Of a stretch of 64,000 bases of DNA, positions 8,774 to 17,271 are shown one piece after another (within the stretch, counting starts at the first letter, position 1; every line of letters starts with the position of its first letter). The DNA comes from Olsenella_L kribbiana (GTDB lineage Bacteria; Actinomycetota; Coriobacteriia; Coriobacteriales; Atopobiaceae). The stretch spans positions 1 to 64,000 of the forward strand of contig NZ_JAZGJP010000011.1 of the NCBI RefSeq assembly GCF_036408795.1, in the 5' to 3' direction. The notes beneath the pieces are model-generated. The model did no database searches, was not told the origin of the DNA, and worked only from the letters and a program-made list of their open reading frames with translations. A program made the position numbers and the translations under genes.

Positions 8774-8861
8774 TGGACTTGCTTGTTGTCCTGTACTATA
8801 AATGACACTAAAGCGATAGCAATACTGTTTTTTCTCGCTACCTGGTATGTTTTCAGATACC
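8774..8861. promoter_or_regulatory. Divergent promoters and candidate HxlR operator
   Basis: On the minus strand a good promoter is visible: TTGCTA (8817-8822), a 16-bp spacer and TATAGT (8795-8800), firing toward the dioxygenase gene. On the plus strand TGGACT (8774-8779), 17 bp and TATAAA (8797-8802) fire toward the HxlR gene, overlapping the first. An inverted repeat GGTAT-n8-ATACC lies at 8844-8861 in the hxlR leader, and AGGTATC recurs at 8762-8768 in the opposite leader. HxlR-family proteins bind short inverted repeats of this kind, so these are the candidate operators. Confidence 0.55.
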
Positions 8862-8882
8862 TATGGCAGAAAGGAGATGGAT

Positions 8883-9254
8883 ATGGCACGACAGAAGCCA
8901 GAGCATTTCGGCACCTGCCCCTTCGTGACGGCACAGTGGGTGCTCCAGGGGAAGTGGACGATCGTGATCCTGCATCATCTGAGCGAAGGGACGCTCCGGT
9001 TCTCGGAGCTCCAGAGCAGGATGCCGCAGCTTACGCACTCGACGCTCTCTTCGCAGCTGAAGCAGCTCGAGGCAGAAGGGATGGTGAAGAGGACCGTCTA
9101 TCCCGAGGTGCCTCCTCGTGTGGAGTATGAGCTCACGGAGCTTGGCCAGACCTTCCAGCCGGTGCTCGATGCGGTGGGCAGCTGGGGAGAGCGTTATATA
9201 GAATATCTTGATGCACAGGAGAAGAAGGAAGGCACGAAGGAGGACGTGAAATGA
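8883..9254 (+). CDS. HxlR family transcriptional regulator
   Basis: This 123-residue winged-helix protein matches the HxlR family: FGTCPFVTAQWVLQGKWTIV carries the conserved Cys-Pro and the Gly-Lys-Trp segment, followed by ILHHLSEGTLRFSEL and the recognition helix around THSTLSSQLKQLEAEG. Family members sense electrophiles or oxidants, often through the N-terminal cysteine, and control adjacent detoxification genes. ATG 8883 is chosen because AAAGGAG lies six bases upstream; ATG 8877 abuts that site. It is divergent from the dioxygenase gene and overlaps the ZIP gene start by four bases, so the regulator and the transporter are co-transcribed. Confidence 0.88.
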   Translation: MARQKPEHFGTCPFVTAQWVLQGKWTIVILHHLSEGTLRFSELQSRMPQLTHSTLSSQLKQLEAEGMVKRTVYPEVPPRVEYELTELGQTFQPVLDAVGSWGERYIEYLDAQEKKEGTKEDVK

Positions 9255-10033
9255 CACCAGAGATGCTTGGCTATATCCTCATTCCGTTTGCTGGCACAAG
9301 CCTCGGTGCGGCGCTTGTCTTCTTCATGAAGGACGGGCTCTCCGAGAGGACGGAGCGCATCCTCGGGGGCTTTGCGGCTGGCGTCATGGTTGCAGCTTCG
9401 TTCTGGAGCCTCCTGGCCCCGGCACTCGAGCAGGCGGAAGAGACGCTCGGAAGCCTTGCCTTCATTCCCTGCGCGATAGGCTTCCTTCTCGGCATGGCCC
9501 TGCTTCTCATCCTCGATACGCTGACACCTCACATGCATCTCGATGGACAGGAGGAGGGCGTGAAATCTGGCCTTTCCCGCACGACGAAGCTCGTGCTTGC
9601 GGTCACGATCCACAACATCCCTGAAGGCATGGCGGTAGGTGTCGTCATGGCAGCGGTCCTCGAAGGCTCTGCCGGCGTCGGGCTTGCAGGCGCTGCTGCC
9701 TTGGCGCTGGGCATCGCTATCCAGAACTTCCCGGAAGGAGCCATCGTCTCCATGCCGCTTCGTGCTGAAGGCATGAGCAAGGCTAAGACGTTTGCGCTCG
9801 GCGTCCTTTCCGGCGCGGTCGAGCCCATTGCCGCCATCATCACCGTGGCGGCCTCTTCGGTCATCGTCTCGGCGATGCCGGTCCTTCTCTCCTTTGCAGC
9901 AGGCGCCATGATGTATGTCGTCGTGGAGGAGCTCATCCCGGAGATGAGCGAAGGGGAGCATTCGAACTGGGGGACCATCTCCTTTGCCCTTGGCTTTGTC
10001 GTCATGATGGTCCTCGATGTGGCGCTGGGATAG
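9251..10033 (+). CDS. ZIP family divalent metal transporter
   Basis: This 260-residue integral membrane protein has eight predicted helices and the ZIP metal-site motifs TIHNIPEG in helix 4 and IQNFPEGAI in helix 5, plus VEELIPE near the C-terminus. ZIP proteins import zinc, iron or manganese. The histidine-containing loop DTLTPHMHLD between helices 3 and 4 is also typical. The start ATG overlaps the end of the HxlR gene (ATGA), implying co-transcription. Ion specificity cannot be read from the sequence. Confidence 0.9.
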   Translation: MTPEMLGYILIPFAGTSLGAALVFFMKDGLSERTERILGGFAAGVMVAASFWSLLAPALEQAEETLGSLAFIPCAIGFLLGMALLLILDTLTPHMHLDGQEEGVKSGLSRTTKLVLAVTIHNIPEGMAVGVVMAAVLEGSAGVGLAGAAALALGIAIQNFPEGAIVSMPLRAEGMSKAKTFALGVLSGAVEPIAAIITVAASSVIVSAMPVLLSFAAGAMMYVVVEELIPEMSEGEHSNWGTISFALGFVVMMVLDVALG

Positions 10034-10098
10034 TAGGGGCGGAACAGCGAAGGCAGAAGCTCTGACTTCTTTTGTCAGCGGAGTGTAAGGTATCGGCG

Positions 10099-10155
10099 AG
10101 CGGCTTACGATGGATTTACGCAATGCGTACAATTCCATTACGTAAGCCGCTTTTT
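10099..10155 (+). terminator. Long compound hairpin with T tract before the phosphate permease
   Basis: Arms AGCGGCTTACG (10099-10109) and CGTAAGCCGCT (10141-10151) pair perfectly; ATGGA and TCCAT extend the stem after a two-base bulge, and the loop itself contains the palindrome TACGC-AAT-GCGTA. Five T residues follow at 10151-10155. It can serve as the terminator of the ZIP operon, but it lies only 43 bases before the phosphate permease start, so it may also be an attenuator in that gene's leader. Confidence 0.8.
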
Positions 10156-10197
10156 GCACTTTTACATGCGGATGGATGAAGCCCGTGGAGGCAACCT

Positions 10198-11247
10198 TTG
10201 ATTACCTTCTCGCAGTTCCTTGCTTTGGTCTCGGCCAACCCCTTCCTCGCTCTCGTGATCATCCTCGTTCTCGGCACCATCTTCGTGAATGGCGCGACGG
10301 ATGCCGCGAATGCGATTGCAGAGCCGGTGGGCACACGCTCGATCAAGGTCGAGCATGCCATTGCCATGTCCGTTGCCTGCAACTTCGTAGGCTTGGTAGC
10401 CATGACCATGATCTCGACAGCCGTGGCAGACACGATGTCCGATATGGTCGACTTCGGTGGCGATACCCATGCAGCGCTCATCGCCCTGGCTGCAGCCACG
10501 GTCGGCATCGTTGCCTGGGGTGTCGGTGCCTGGATCTTCGGCATCCCCACTTCCGAATCCCATGCCCTGATTGCAGGACTCACCGGTGCTGCCATCGCTG
10601 TCTCGGGCGGCGTCGAAGGCGTCAATTTCTCTGAATGGGCGAAGGTCATCTACGGCCTCGTGCTCTCGACCGTGCTCGGCTATCTTGCAGGCTGGGCCAT
10701 CGCGAAGATCATCCCCTATGCCTGCCGGCATGCAGACCGAAGACGGGCCAACAACTTCTTTGGCACGATGCAGATTGCAGGTGCAGCGGGCGTTGCCCTC
10801 ATGCACGGCGCACAGGATGGCCAGAAGTTCATGTCTACGGCAATGCTTGCCATCGCCCTCTCTGCAGGCACGAGCATCTCGGACCTTGGCGGCTTCCCGC
10901 TCTGGATCGAGGTCCTCTGTGCCGGCGTCATGGCGCTCGGCACGGCCGTGGGCGGCAAGCGCATCATCAAGAAGGTCGGCATGGAGATGGTGACGCTCGA
11001 GAAGTATCAGGGCTTTGCCGCCTCTGTCTCTGCAACGGCCTCGCTCTTCATTGCCACGGTCACCGGCCTTCCGGTCTCGACGACCCATACGAAGACCGCC
11101 GCGATCATGGGCGCCGGCGCTGCCAAGGACGTGCGTTCCGTGAACTGGGCCATTGCGAAGGACATGGTCTACACCTGGCTCTTCACGTTCCCGGGCTGCG
11201 GCATCATCGGCTTTGTCCTCGCCAAGCTCTTCCTCCTGTGGTTCTAG
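10198..11247 (+). CDS. PiT family inorganic phosphate permease
   Basis: This 349-residue membrane protein is a low-affinity phosphate (or metal-phosphate) transporter of the PiT family. It has the duplicated arrangement: VNGATDAANAIAEPVGTR near residue 25 and GAAGVALMHGAQDGQKFM near residue 195, both counterparts of the family's signature repeats, with about ten membrane segments. TTG 10198 is the start, supported by GGAGG six bases upstream; no ATG fits the N-terminus. The DUF47 partner starts 34 bases downstream. A long terminator-like hairpin lies in the leader, described separately. Confidence 0.9.
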   Translation: MITFSQFLALVSANPFLALVIILVLGTIFVNGATDAANAIAEPVGTRSIKVEHAIAMSVACNFVGLVAMTMISTAVADTMSDMVDFGGDTHAALIALAAATVGIVAWGVGAWIFGIPTSESHALIAGLTGAAIAVSGGVEGVNFSEWAKVIYGLVLSTVLGYLAGWAIAKIIPYACRHADRRRANNFFGTMQIAGAAGVALMHGAQDGQKFMSTAMLAIALSAGTSISDLGGFPLWIEVLCAGVMALGTAVGGKRIIKKVGMEMVTLEKYQGFAASVSATASLFIATVTGLPVSTTHTKTAAIMGAGAAKDVRSVNWAIAKDMVYTWLFTFPGCGIIGFVLAKLFLLWF

Positions 11248-11281
11248 ACGCGAATCCCTATCTCGAAAGGAATGGTGGCCC

Positions 11282-11908
11282 ATGGCCCGCATGAAGAAAG
11301 AAGATCCGTTCTACACGAAGCTCAAGGACTTTGCAGCTGCGATCGAGGAGTGCGCAGTCGACTATGAGAAGCTGATACGCGGCTATCCCGAGACGGAGAT
11401 CATGATTCCGCAGATGAAGCTCCATGAGTCGGAATGCGACCAGCGCGTCCAGGCCATCATGAAGGAGCTCTATACGTCCTTCATCACGCCGTTCGACAGA
11501 AACGATGTAATGGACCTTGCCCTCAAGATGGACGACGTCGTCGACAACATGAAGGGCGTCTCGACGAGGCTCGATCTCTTCAACGTCTCCCATATGCGCT
11601 CAGAGGCTGTCCAGATGGCAGAGCTCACGCTCATCGCTGCCAAGCAGATGCATGAGATGATTGACCGGCTTCCGCACTACAAGGACGATCCGGAATGCAT
11701 GCAGATAGCCATCTCGATGGGACACATCGAGGATGAGGGAGATTCCGTATACGAGAACGGCGTGAGGAAGCTCTTCCAGGAAGAGAAGGAGTCGAGACCA
11801 GGCCATATCGTGGGATGGCTCAGGATCTTCGACCGCATGGAGGAGTGCCTGGACTCCATCGATGCGGTGGCAGGCGTTGTCCGCTCCATTGTCATGAAGT
11901 CTGCGTGA
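11282..11908 (+). CDS. DUF47 / PhoU-like phosphate transport accessory protein
   Basis: This 208-residue all-helical cytoplasmic protein belongs to the DUF47 (PhoU divergent) family, which normally accompanies PiT permeases and is thought to regulate them. Conserved features are DDVVDNMKGVSTRLDLF and the second repeat HIEDEGDSVYENGVRKLF, both with the acidic pattern that binds metals in PhoU. In most genomes this gene precedes the permease; here it follows it by 34 bases. ATG 11282 is the first start in frame after the permease stop, with AAAGGA upstream. Confidence 0.88.
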   Translation: MARMKKEDPFYTKLKDFAAAIEECAVDYEKLIRGYPETEIMIPQMKLHESECDQRVQAIMKELYTSFITPFDRNDVMDLALKMDDVVDNMKGVSTRLDLFNVSHMRSEAVQMAELTLIAAKQMHEMIDRLPHYKDDPECMQIAISMGHIEDEGDSVYENGVRKLFQEEKESRPGHIVGWLRIFDRMEECLDSIDAVAGVVRSIVMKSA

Positions 11909-11932
11909 TTGCGGGACACAGAGAGAGTTTCT

Positions 11933-11956
11933 GGAGGGGTGCGCGAGCGCCCCTCC
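11933..11956 (+). terminator. Terminator of the PiT-DUF47 operon
   Basis: A 10-bp stem (one G-U pair) with a GCGA tetraloop, GGAGGGG...CCCCTCC, followed by a T-rich stretch, lies 25 bases after the DUF47 stop. Confidence 0.7.
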
Positions 11957-12014
11957 GTCCTTGTCTGGCGGCTGCTTGGTATATGCTGTACGTCCAGGAC
12001 AGCAGGGAGGCAGC

Positions 12015-12665
12015 ATGAGCCGCGTGGCAGACGAGATGGACGATCTTTTCGACGAGGAAGAAGGGGAGAGCCTGGACGTTCTCCTCATGGCAGAGGATGC
12101 CGACATCTCCGGCTGCGTGTTTGCGTGCGAGACGCTTTCCGGATCCTTTGGCCATGCAGAGTTCGAGCGCTGCACGTTCCGCCAGGTCTCGTTTGCAGAT
12201 ACCCGCTGGGCGCGGGCAAGCTTCGATGGCTGCACGTTCTCGTCCTGCGACTTCACGGGTGCGCATATGGCAAGAAGCTTCCTGCGTGATTGCAGGCTTT
12301 CTGACTGCCGCTTCACGGGAGCAGACTTCCATGGGTCCTATATCGAGCGCGTCTCGTTCAGATCGTGCCTTCTGGGCTATGCCAACCTTTCCGAGTCGAA
12401 GGCACGGCATGTGAAGTTCGTCTCTTCCGCACTTCGGGAGGCAAGCCTCGACCATATGAAGGCGAAAAGCCTTGCATTTGAAGATGCCGACCTCACGCGT
12501 GCCGAGCTCTTCGGCACGAGCCTCAAGGGATGCGACCTCTCATCCTCCACGATCGACGGCATCCGCATCTCCGATACGTTTGCAGAGCTCAAGGGAGCTT
12601 CTGTCTCGCTCGGCCAGGCGCCGCTTGTCCTTGCGATCCTGGGCGTGCAGGTGAAAGAGCTCTGA
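12015..12665 (+). CDS. Pentapeptide repeat protein
   Basis: This 216-residue protein is built mostly of A(D/N)LxX-type pentapeptides that form a right-handed beta helix. Repeats are visible from about residue 30 (for example CTFSSCDFTGAHMARSF, DFHGSYIERVSF and FEDADLTRAELFGTSL) to about residue 190, with Phe or Leu at every fifth position. Family members include Qnr and MfpA, which protect DNA gyrase, but many have unknown roles, and resistance activity should not be assumed. The N-terminal 25 residues are highly acidic (DEMDDLFDEEEGE). ATG 12015 has GGGAGG upstream. It appears to be a single-gene unit. Confidence 0.87.
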   Translation: MSRVADEMDDLFDEEEGESLDVLLMAEDADISGCVFACETLSGSFGHAEFERCTFRQVSFADTRWARASFDGCTFSSCDFTGAHMARSFLRDCRLSDCRFTGADFHGSYIERVSFRSCLLGYANLSESKARHVKFVSSALREASLDHMKAKSLAFEDADLTRAELFGTSLKGCDLSSSTIDGIRISDTFAELKGASVSLGQAPLVLAILGVQVKEL

Positions 12666-12830
12666 TCTGGTAAGCGGAGAAATTTCCCGAAGGGCTGAAT
12701 TAATCGGCAGACGGCTCTACGTGCGCATCTGGCCACGGGGGCGCTTCCAGCGTGCTATCGTGGCCACGGTGGAAGCTATCTGTACAGGCGGCGATGCCTG
12801 CCTGTTTCTATCGGAAAGGGATGTTGCTCC
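12666..12830. promoter_or_regulatory. Structured leader upstream of ldh
   Basis: The gap holds a potential long hairpin, GCTTCCA (12743-12749) with TGGAAGC (12770-12776), enclosing the palindrome CGTGGCCACG (12759-12768). It also contains GGCAGACGG (12706-12714) followed by CATCTGG, which recurs in the leaders of aspS and feoA. No clear -35/-10 pair was assigned. Confidence 0.4.
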
Positions 12831-13793
12831 ATGGAGAAGAAGATGCATACCCGCAAGGTCGTGATCGTCGGCGCTGGTCGCGTCGGTTCGCACTGCGCGC
12901 TCTGCCTGATGTTCCGTCACCTCGTGAACCAGATCGTCCTCATTGACGTGAACCGCGAGGCAGCAGAGGCCCAGGCCATGGATCTCCAGGATCTCGCTAG
13001 CGGCCTCGGCGAGTCGTTTACGATCCGCGCCGGAGACTACTCCGACTGCGCCGATGCCCACTTTGTCATCATGACTGCCGGCAGGAGCAGGAAGCCGGGC
13101 CAGACCCGTCTCGAGATGCTCGGCGCCACGATGCAGGTCCTGGACGGCATCGTCCCCCAGATTCGCGACTCCGGATTCCAGGGCATCCTGATCTCCGTCT
13201 CGAACCCGTCCGATATCGTTGCAGAGTACCTGTACCGCACGATGAAGCTGCCGCGCGGCCACGTGTTCGGCACGGGTACGGCACTCGACTCTGCCCGCCT
13301 GCGCGGCATCATCGGCCGCGAGATCGGCGTCGATTCGCGCCAGGTCAATGCCTTCTGCATGGGCGAGCACGGCGATTCGTCGTTCATTCCGACGTCGCAC
13401 ATCTCCGTCGGCGGCATCCAGCTGCGCGAGTACCTGTCGATGAGGAAAGGCGGAGAGGCGCAGCTCGACTTCGACGATATCAAGAAGCAGGTCAAGGAGG
13501 CCGGCAGCCGCATCGTGAAGGGCAAGGGCTGCACGGAGTTCGGCATCGCTTCCATCGTGAGCCAGATCATCATGTCGATCCTGCACAACGAGCGTGCTGT
13601 CATCCCTCTGTCGGCTCACCTCGAAGGCGAGTACGGCGAGTCCGGCATCTCCATCGGCGTGCCGTGCATCCTGTCTGACCAGGGCGTCGAGCAGGTGCTC
13701 GAGATTGACCTCACCTACGATGAGCGCCGTGCCATGAGGAGAAGCTGCGACATCGTCCGCGAGAACCTCGACAAGGTGTTCCCCGAAGCCTGA
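12831..13793 (+). CDS. ldh: L-lactate dehydrogenase
   Basis: This 320-residue NAD-dependent enzyme reduces pyruvate to L-lactate and regenerates NAD+ in fermentation. The Rossmann loop is VIVGAGRVGS, the catalytic histidine is in MGEHGDSS, and the substrate-specificity loop reads RKPGQTR, where Gln at the position equivalent to 102 marks lactate rather than malate dehydrogenases. DLQD after the first strand region is also typical of L-LDH. ATG 12831 is taken as start; ATG 12843 (MHTRKV) is equally possible and has GGAG six bases upstream. It stands alone, with a convergent terminator after it. Confidence 0.92.
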   Translation: MEKKMHTRKVVIVGAGRVGSHCALCLMFRHLVNQIVLIDVNREAAEAQAMDLQDLASGLGESFTIRAGDYSDCADAHFVIMTAGRSRKPGQTRLEMLGATMQVLDGIVPQIRDSGFQGILISVSNPSDIVAEYLYRTMKLPRGHVFGTGTALDSARLRGIIGREIGVDSRQVNAFCMGEHGDSSFIPTSHISVGGIQLREYLSMRKGGEAQLDFDDIKKQVKEAGSRIVKGKGCTEFGIASIVSQIIMSILHNERAVIPLSAHLEGEYGESGISIGVPCILSDQGVEQVLEIDLTYDERRAMRRSCDIVRENLDKVFPEA

Positions 13794-13814
13794 GGGAGGC
13801 CCAAGGAAGAGCGG

Positions 13815-13844
13815 GAGGGCTTCCGGCATCTGCCGGGAGCCCTC
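13815..13844. terminator. Bidirectional terminator between ldh and the EamA gene
   Basis: GAGGGCT...AGCCCTC arms extend inward through TTCCGGC/GCCGGGA to give a stem of about 13 bp with one G-U pair. It serves the convergent ldh and minus-strand operon. Confidence 0.75.
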
Positions 13845-13845
13845 T

Positions 13846-14778
13846 TCATGATGCGCAGGAAGGTCTTCTGTTTGCGAGGATGATTCCTGCTGCAATCAGG
13901 ACAAGGGCAAGCGCCGTTGCGGGGCCGACAGGCGTGCCCTCGCTGCCGATCGTCGCGAGCGAGAGCGCGACGCCGAAGACAGGAATCAGGAACTGGTAGG
14001 GCGCGATGCGGGAGATATCGTTGTCCCTGAGAAGAAGGCTCCACGAAGAGAAGCCGACAGCGGATACCACCGCAAGCCAGACAAGGACCGCAAGCTCTGC
14101 GAAGGTGGCTATCTCGAGCCTGCCGCCGAGGATGAGCCCCGCCGCCAGAAGGCAGGCTCCGCCCAGCATGAACTGGAGGCCGCAGAGCTTGAGAGGGTCC
14201 TCTGACTGTGCCTTCTTCCTCATGAGCGCGGTCGCTGCCGCACCTGCGACGGAGGAGGCAAGCATCAGGGTCTCGCCCCAGCCGAAGCGGCTGGATTGCC
14301 CGATGCCTCCGGTCGCGACCAGAAGGCCGGCAAAGCCGCAGAGACAGCCCAGGGCCTTGTTCAGGGTCATCTTCTCCAGACGGAAGACGAAGCAGGAGGC
14401 CAGAAGCATCATGAAGACGCCTGCACCCGACGCGATGGAGCCTGAGACGCCTGTTGCATGGGCAAGGCCGACATATCCCAGAAGCTGCTGGGCGAAGACC
14501 TGGAAAAATCCGATCTGGGCAGCAGCGCGAAGCTCGGCTGGGGTGGCGTGCCAGCTGCCAGTCCTTGCGCCCTGGAGGACATAGACGATGATGCCGCCCA
14601 GGACAAAGCGCGGTCCGGCAAAGACGAGCTGGTCCGCAACGTCGGCAGAGGAGATGCCGAGGAGTGCATAGCCGATGCGGATCGCAGGAATCGCAGATCC
14701 CCAGAGGGCACAGCTGAGAACTGCAAGGGCAAAGACGGCATAGGCAGAGGAGAGCCTCTTTCTGTCCGAGACGCTCAT
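13846..14778 (-). CDS. EamA/DMT family transporter
   Basis: This 310-residue membrane protein has about ten helices in two EamA repeats. The first repeat starts at AVLSCALWGSAIPAIRIG and the second at GWGETLMLASSVAGAAATAL, with the conserved PxxxxxxxxL-type final helices. Family members export amino acids or other metabolites. Its start overlaps the stop of the threonine aldolase gene by four bases, so it is translationally coupled to an amino-acid enzyme; export of threonine, glycine or a related compound is an inference. Confidence 0.85.
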   Translation of the reverse strand: MSVSDRKRLSSAYAVFALAVLSCALWGSAIPAIRIGYALLGISSADVADQLVFAGPRFVLGGIIVYVLQGARTGSWHATPAELRAAAQIGFFQVFAQQLLGYVGLAHATGVSGSIASGAGVFMMLLASCFVFRLEKMTLNKALGCLCGFAGLLVATGGIGQSSRFGWGETLMLASSVAGAAATALMRKKAQSEDPLKLCGLQFMLGGACLLAAGLILGGRLEIATFAELAVLVWLAVVSAVGFSSWSLLLRDNDISRIAPYQFLIPVFGVALSLATIGSEGTPVGPATALALVLIAAGIILANRRPSCAS

Positions 14779-15833
14779 CCTCGGCTCCTGAGAGTGGAGG
14801 CGAAGGCGGAAAGCTCGTCTGCATCCTCCATCTTCGTAGCCCAGCTCGTGACGAAGCGGATGATCCTTCTGCCATCGGGGAGCACGGAGATCGTCTCGGC
14901 GCCGCAGGCACCGCGGAAGGCAAGCTCTTCTGCTTCTGTCACATAGAAGAAGAGCTGGTTCGAATCGTGTCCGCCATAGGGCTCGAAGCCGAGCCTGGAG
15001 AGGCCTTCGAAGAGCCGCGCTGCGCTTCTGTTCGCCTGGCGCGCATAGCGGAGCCAGGGCAGGTCTCCGTCTTCGTCCGGCGTGAAGGCGCGCTCGAACT
15101 GGACGCCCAGAAGCCTTCCTTTTGCCATGAGGCCGCCGCGCTCCTTCTGGACATAGGGGAACGCTTCCTTGAGGCGTTCGTCCGTGAAGACCAGCGCCTC
15201 TCCGAACAGGAGCCCATCTTTCGTGCCGCCAAGCGTGAAGGCGGCCGCGCGCTTCGCGATGTCTTCGAGCGCAAGGTCCGCGTCCCGGGCTTCGAGGGCG
15301 CTTGCAAGACGTGCGCCGTCCACATAGATCGGGATATCATGGGCGTCTGCCCAGTCTGCAAGCGCAAAGAAGCGCTCGTGGGACCAGACGCCGCCGATCT
15401 CGGTCGTGTCGGCGATGTAGATGAGCGCCGGCTTTGTCATATGCCTGCCTCCTGCGCACTGGCGCTCCCAGATGCGTTCTGCAGCGTCAGGGGAGACGAA
15501 TCCGTCTGTATCGTCAGTGAGCAGGATCGTCCTGCCGGCTGCTGCGACAGCTCCGGTCTCATGTGTCGCGATATGGGCAAGCGGGGTTGCGATGACACCT
15601 TCCCAGTCACGGAGCATGCCGGTGACTGCGATGAGGTTGACCGAAGTGCCGCCGACACAGAACTCGACCGCAGCATCGGGAAGGCCGACCGCTTTGCGGA
15701 TGAGCGCGCGGGCACACTCGCAGTGGATATCTCCTTCCGTGTAGCCGGGGCACTGCTCCTCGTTCGTGTCGATGAGAGCCTGGAGCACCTCTGGGGCGGC
15801 ACCTTCCGAATAATCGTTCCTGAACATGCGCAT
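14775..15833 (-). CDS. Low-specificity L-threonine aldolase (PLP-dependent)
   Basis: This 352-residue fold-type I PLP enzyme of the beta-eliminating lyase family splits threonine or allo-threonine into glycine and acetaldehyde. The PLP lysine is in TLGGTKDGLLFGE, the cofactor Asp is in IPIYVDGARLASAL, and the N-terminus FRNDYSEGAAPEVLQAL is the typical opening. HIATHETGAV is the conserved active-site histidine segment. ATG 15833 has AAAGGA seven bases upstream. The EamA exporter gene is coupled downstream. Length agrees with the LtaE family. Confidence 0.88.
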   Translation of the reverse strand: MRMFRNDYSEGAAPEVLQALIDTNEEQCPGYTEGDIHCECARALIRKAVGLPDAAVEFCVGGTSVNLIAVTGMLRDWEGVIATPLAHIATHETGAVAAAGRTILLTDDTDGFVSPDAAERIWERQCAGGRHMTKPALIYIADTTEIGGVWSHERFFALADWADAHDIPIYVDGARLASALEARDADLALEDIAKRAAAFTLGGTKDGLLFGEALVFTDERLKEAFPYVQKERGGLMAKGRLLGVQFERAFTPDEDGDLPWLRYARQANRSAARLFEGLSRLGFEPYGGHDSNQLFFYVTEAEELAFRGACGAETISVLPDGRRIIRFVTSWATKMEDADELSAFASTLRSRG

Positions 15834-16068
15834 GGGCAGATCCTTTCTGATGTTTGGACTATCGTAGCAGGGCAGCTGTGGAAAATGGCGGAACCTGCGT
15901 GGCCATGAGGAACTTGATGGCAGGGCACTGAGATGTAGGTGAAGTGCCGTCTTTGTTTCAGGGCTGTTCCACCTACCGCCACATTATGGTTACGGTTGTA
16001 GACTCTTCACACAATCGGAGCCGGGCAAGAAGGGCTGGCTCCCGAGTCGATTGCGTGAGGAGCGTGTC
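15834..16068. promoter_or_regulatory. Intergenic region between threonine aldolase and ilvE
   Basis: This 235-bp divergent region has no gene. It contains GTAGGTG (15934-15940) facing CACCTAC further on and, just before the ilvE ribosome binding site, GGAGCC (16017-16022) facing GGCTCC, a possible leader hairpin. No leader peptide rich in Leu, Ile or Val was found, so classical attenuation is not supported. Confidence 0.35.
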
Positions 16069-17103
16069 ATGGTTCAGAAGAAGGATATCGACTGGCAGAG
16101 CCTTGGCTTTGCATATCAGCCGACCGATTACAGCTACGTCTCGAACTATAAGGATGGTGCCTGGGACGAGGGCGGCCTTACCCCTGACCACACTGTCACG
16201 CTTTCCGAGTGCGCCGGCCTTCTGCACTATTGCCAGGAGGTCTTCGAGGGCCTCAAGGCCTATACGACCAAGGATGGCCGTGTCGTCTGCTTCCGTCCCG
16301 ATCAGAACGCCCACCGCATGCACGATTCCGCAGAGCGCATCGTGATGCCGCCGTTCCCTGAGGACCGTTTCGTCGAGGCAGTCGACGAGGTCGTCCGTGC
16401 CAATGCAGCCTGGGTGCCGCCTTTCGGCACGGGCGCAACGCTCTATATCCGCCCGCTCATGTTCGCTACGGGCGACGTCATCGGCGTCAAGCCTGCTGAC
16501 GAGTACCAGTTCCGCATCCTCGTGACGCCGGTCGGCGCTTACTACAAGGGCGGCGTGAAGCCGGTCAAGGTGCAGGTCTCCGAGTACGACCGTGCAGCAC
16601 CCCACGGCACCGGCAACATCAAGGCTGGCCTGAACTACGCTATGTCGCTCTATCCGTCTGTCCTGGCGCACAAGGCAGGCTATGCGGACAACATGTTCCT
16701 GGATCCCCAGACCCGCACCTACGTCGAGGAGTCCGGCGGCGCGAACTTCCTGTTCGTCGACAAGGAGGGCACGCTCGTCGTTCCGAAGAGCGCCACGAAC
16801 TCCATCCTGCCGTCCATCACCCGCCGCTCGCTCGTTGATGTGGCTGAGCACTACCTCGGCATGAAGGTCGTCCAGCGCCAGGTACGCTTCGACGAGATCG
16901 GCAACTTCGTCGAGTGCGGCATGTGCGGCACCGCAGCTGTCATCTCCCCGGTGGGCGAGGTCGACAACGGCGACGAGAAGATCGTCTACGGCATGGATCA
17001 CGTCGGCCCTGTCATGAAGAAGCTCCGCGAGACGCTCACTGGCATCCAGTCCGGCGAGATCGAGGACAAGTTCGGCTGGGTCCACGAGATCAAGGTCGAC
17101 TAG
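16069..17103 (+). CDS. ilvE: Branched-chain amino acid aminotransferase
   Basis: This 344-residue fold-type IV PLP enzyme transfers amino groups between glutamate and the keto acids of Leu, Ile and Val. The PLP lysine lies in GTGNIKAGLNYA, followed by the family signature in TYVEESGGANFLFV. VTLSECAGLLHYCQEVFEGL and RIVMPPFPED match class II branched-chain transaminases. The start is ATG 16069, preceded by GAGGAG; the upstream in-frame codon at 16051 has no site. The gene stands alone and ends in a strong terminator. Confidence 0.93.
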   Translation: MVQKKDIDWQSLGFAYQPTDYSYVSNYKDGAWDEGGLTPDHTVTLSECAGLLHYCQEVFEGLKAYTTKDGRVVCFRPDQNAHRMHDSAERIVMPPFPEDRFVEAVDEVVRANAAWVPPFGTGATLYIRPLMFATGDVIGVKPADEYQFRILVTPVGAYYKGGVKPVKVQVSEYDRAAPHGTGNIKAGLNYAMSLYPSVLAHKAGYADNMFLDPQTRTYVEESGGANFLFVDKEGTLVVPKSATNSILPSITRRSLVDVAEHYLGMKVVQRQVRFDEIGNFVECGMCGTAAVISPVGEVDNGDEKIVYGMDHVGPVMKKLRETLTGIQSGEIEDKFGWVHEIKVD

Positions 17104-17125
17104 CTTCTCAGGCCATTGCGCATTC

Positions 17126-17156
17126 AAGGCGTCCTGCTTCGGCAGGACGCCTTTTT
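17126..17156 (+). terminator. Intrinsic terminator of ilvE
   Basis: A perfect 10-bp GGCGTCCTGC/GCAGGACGCC stem with a TTCG tetraloop is followed by TTTTT, a textbook rho-independent terminator. Confidence 0.93.
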
Positions 17157-17271
17157 CGCAGAGGAATTTCCTGCCTGCCCTCGGAAACTGTCCCGATTTG
17201 TCGTGACTCTTAGCTGAAAAGTGCCATACAGTTGAGGGACGAAAGGAACCCGAATCGAAGGGCAGGCAAGC

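Noticed and set aside
12015..12665. Qnr-type fluoroquinolone resistance
   Set aside because: The pentapeptide repeats are clear, but nothing specific to Qnr or MfpA such as the inserted loops was recognised, so only the fold is annotated.
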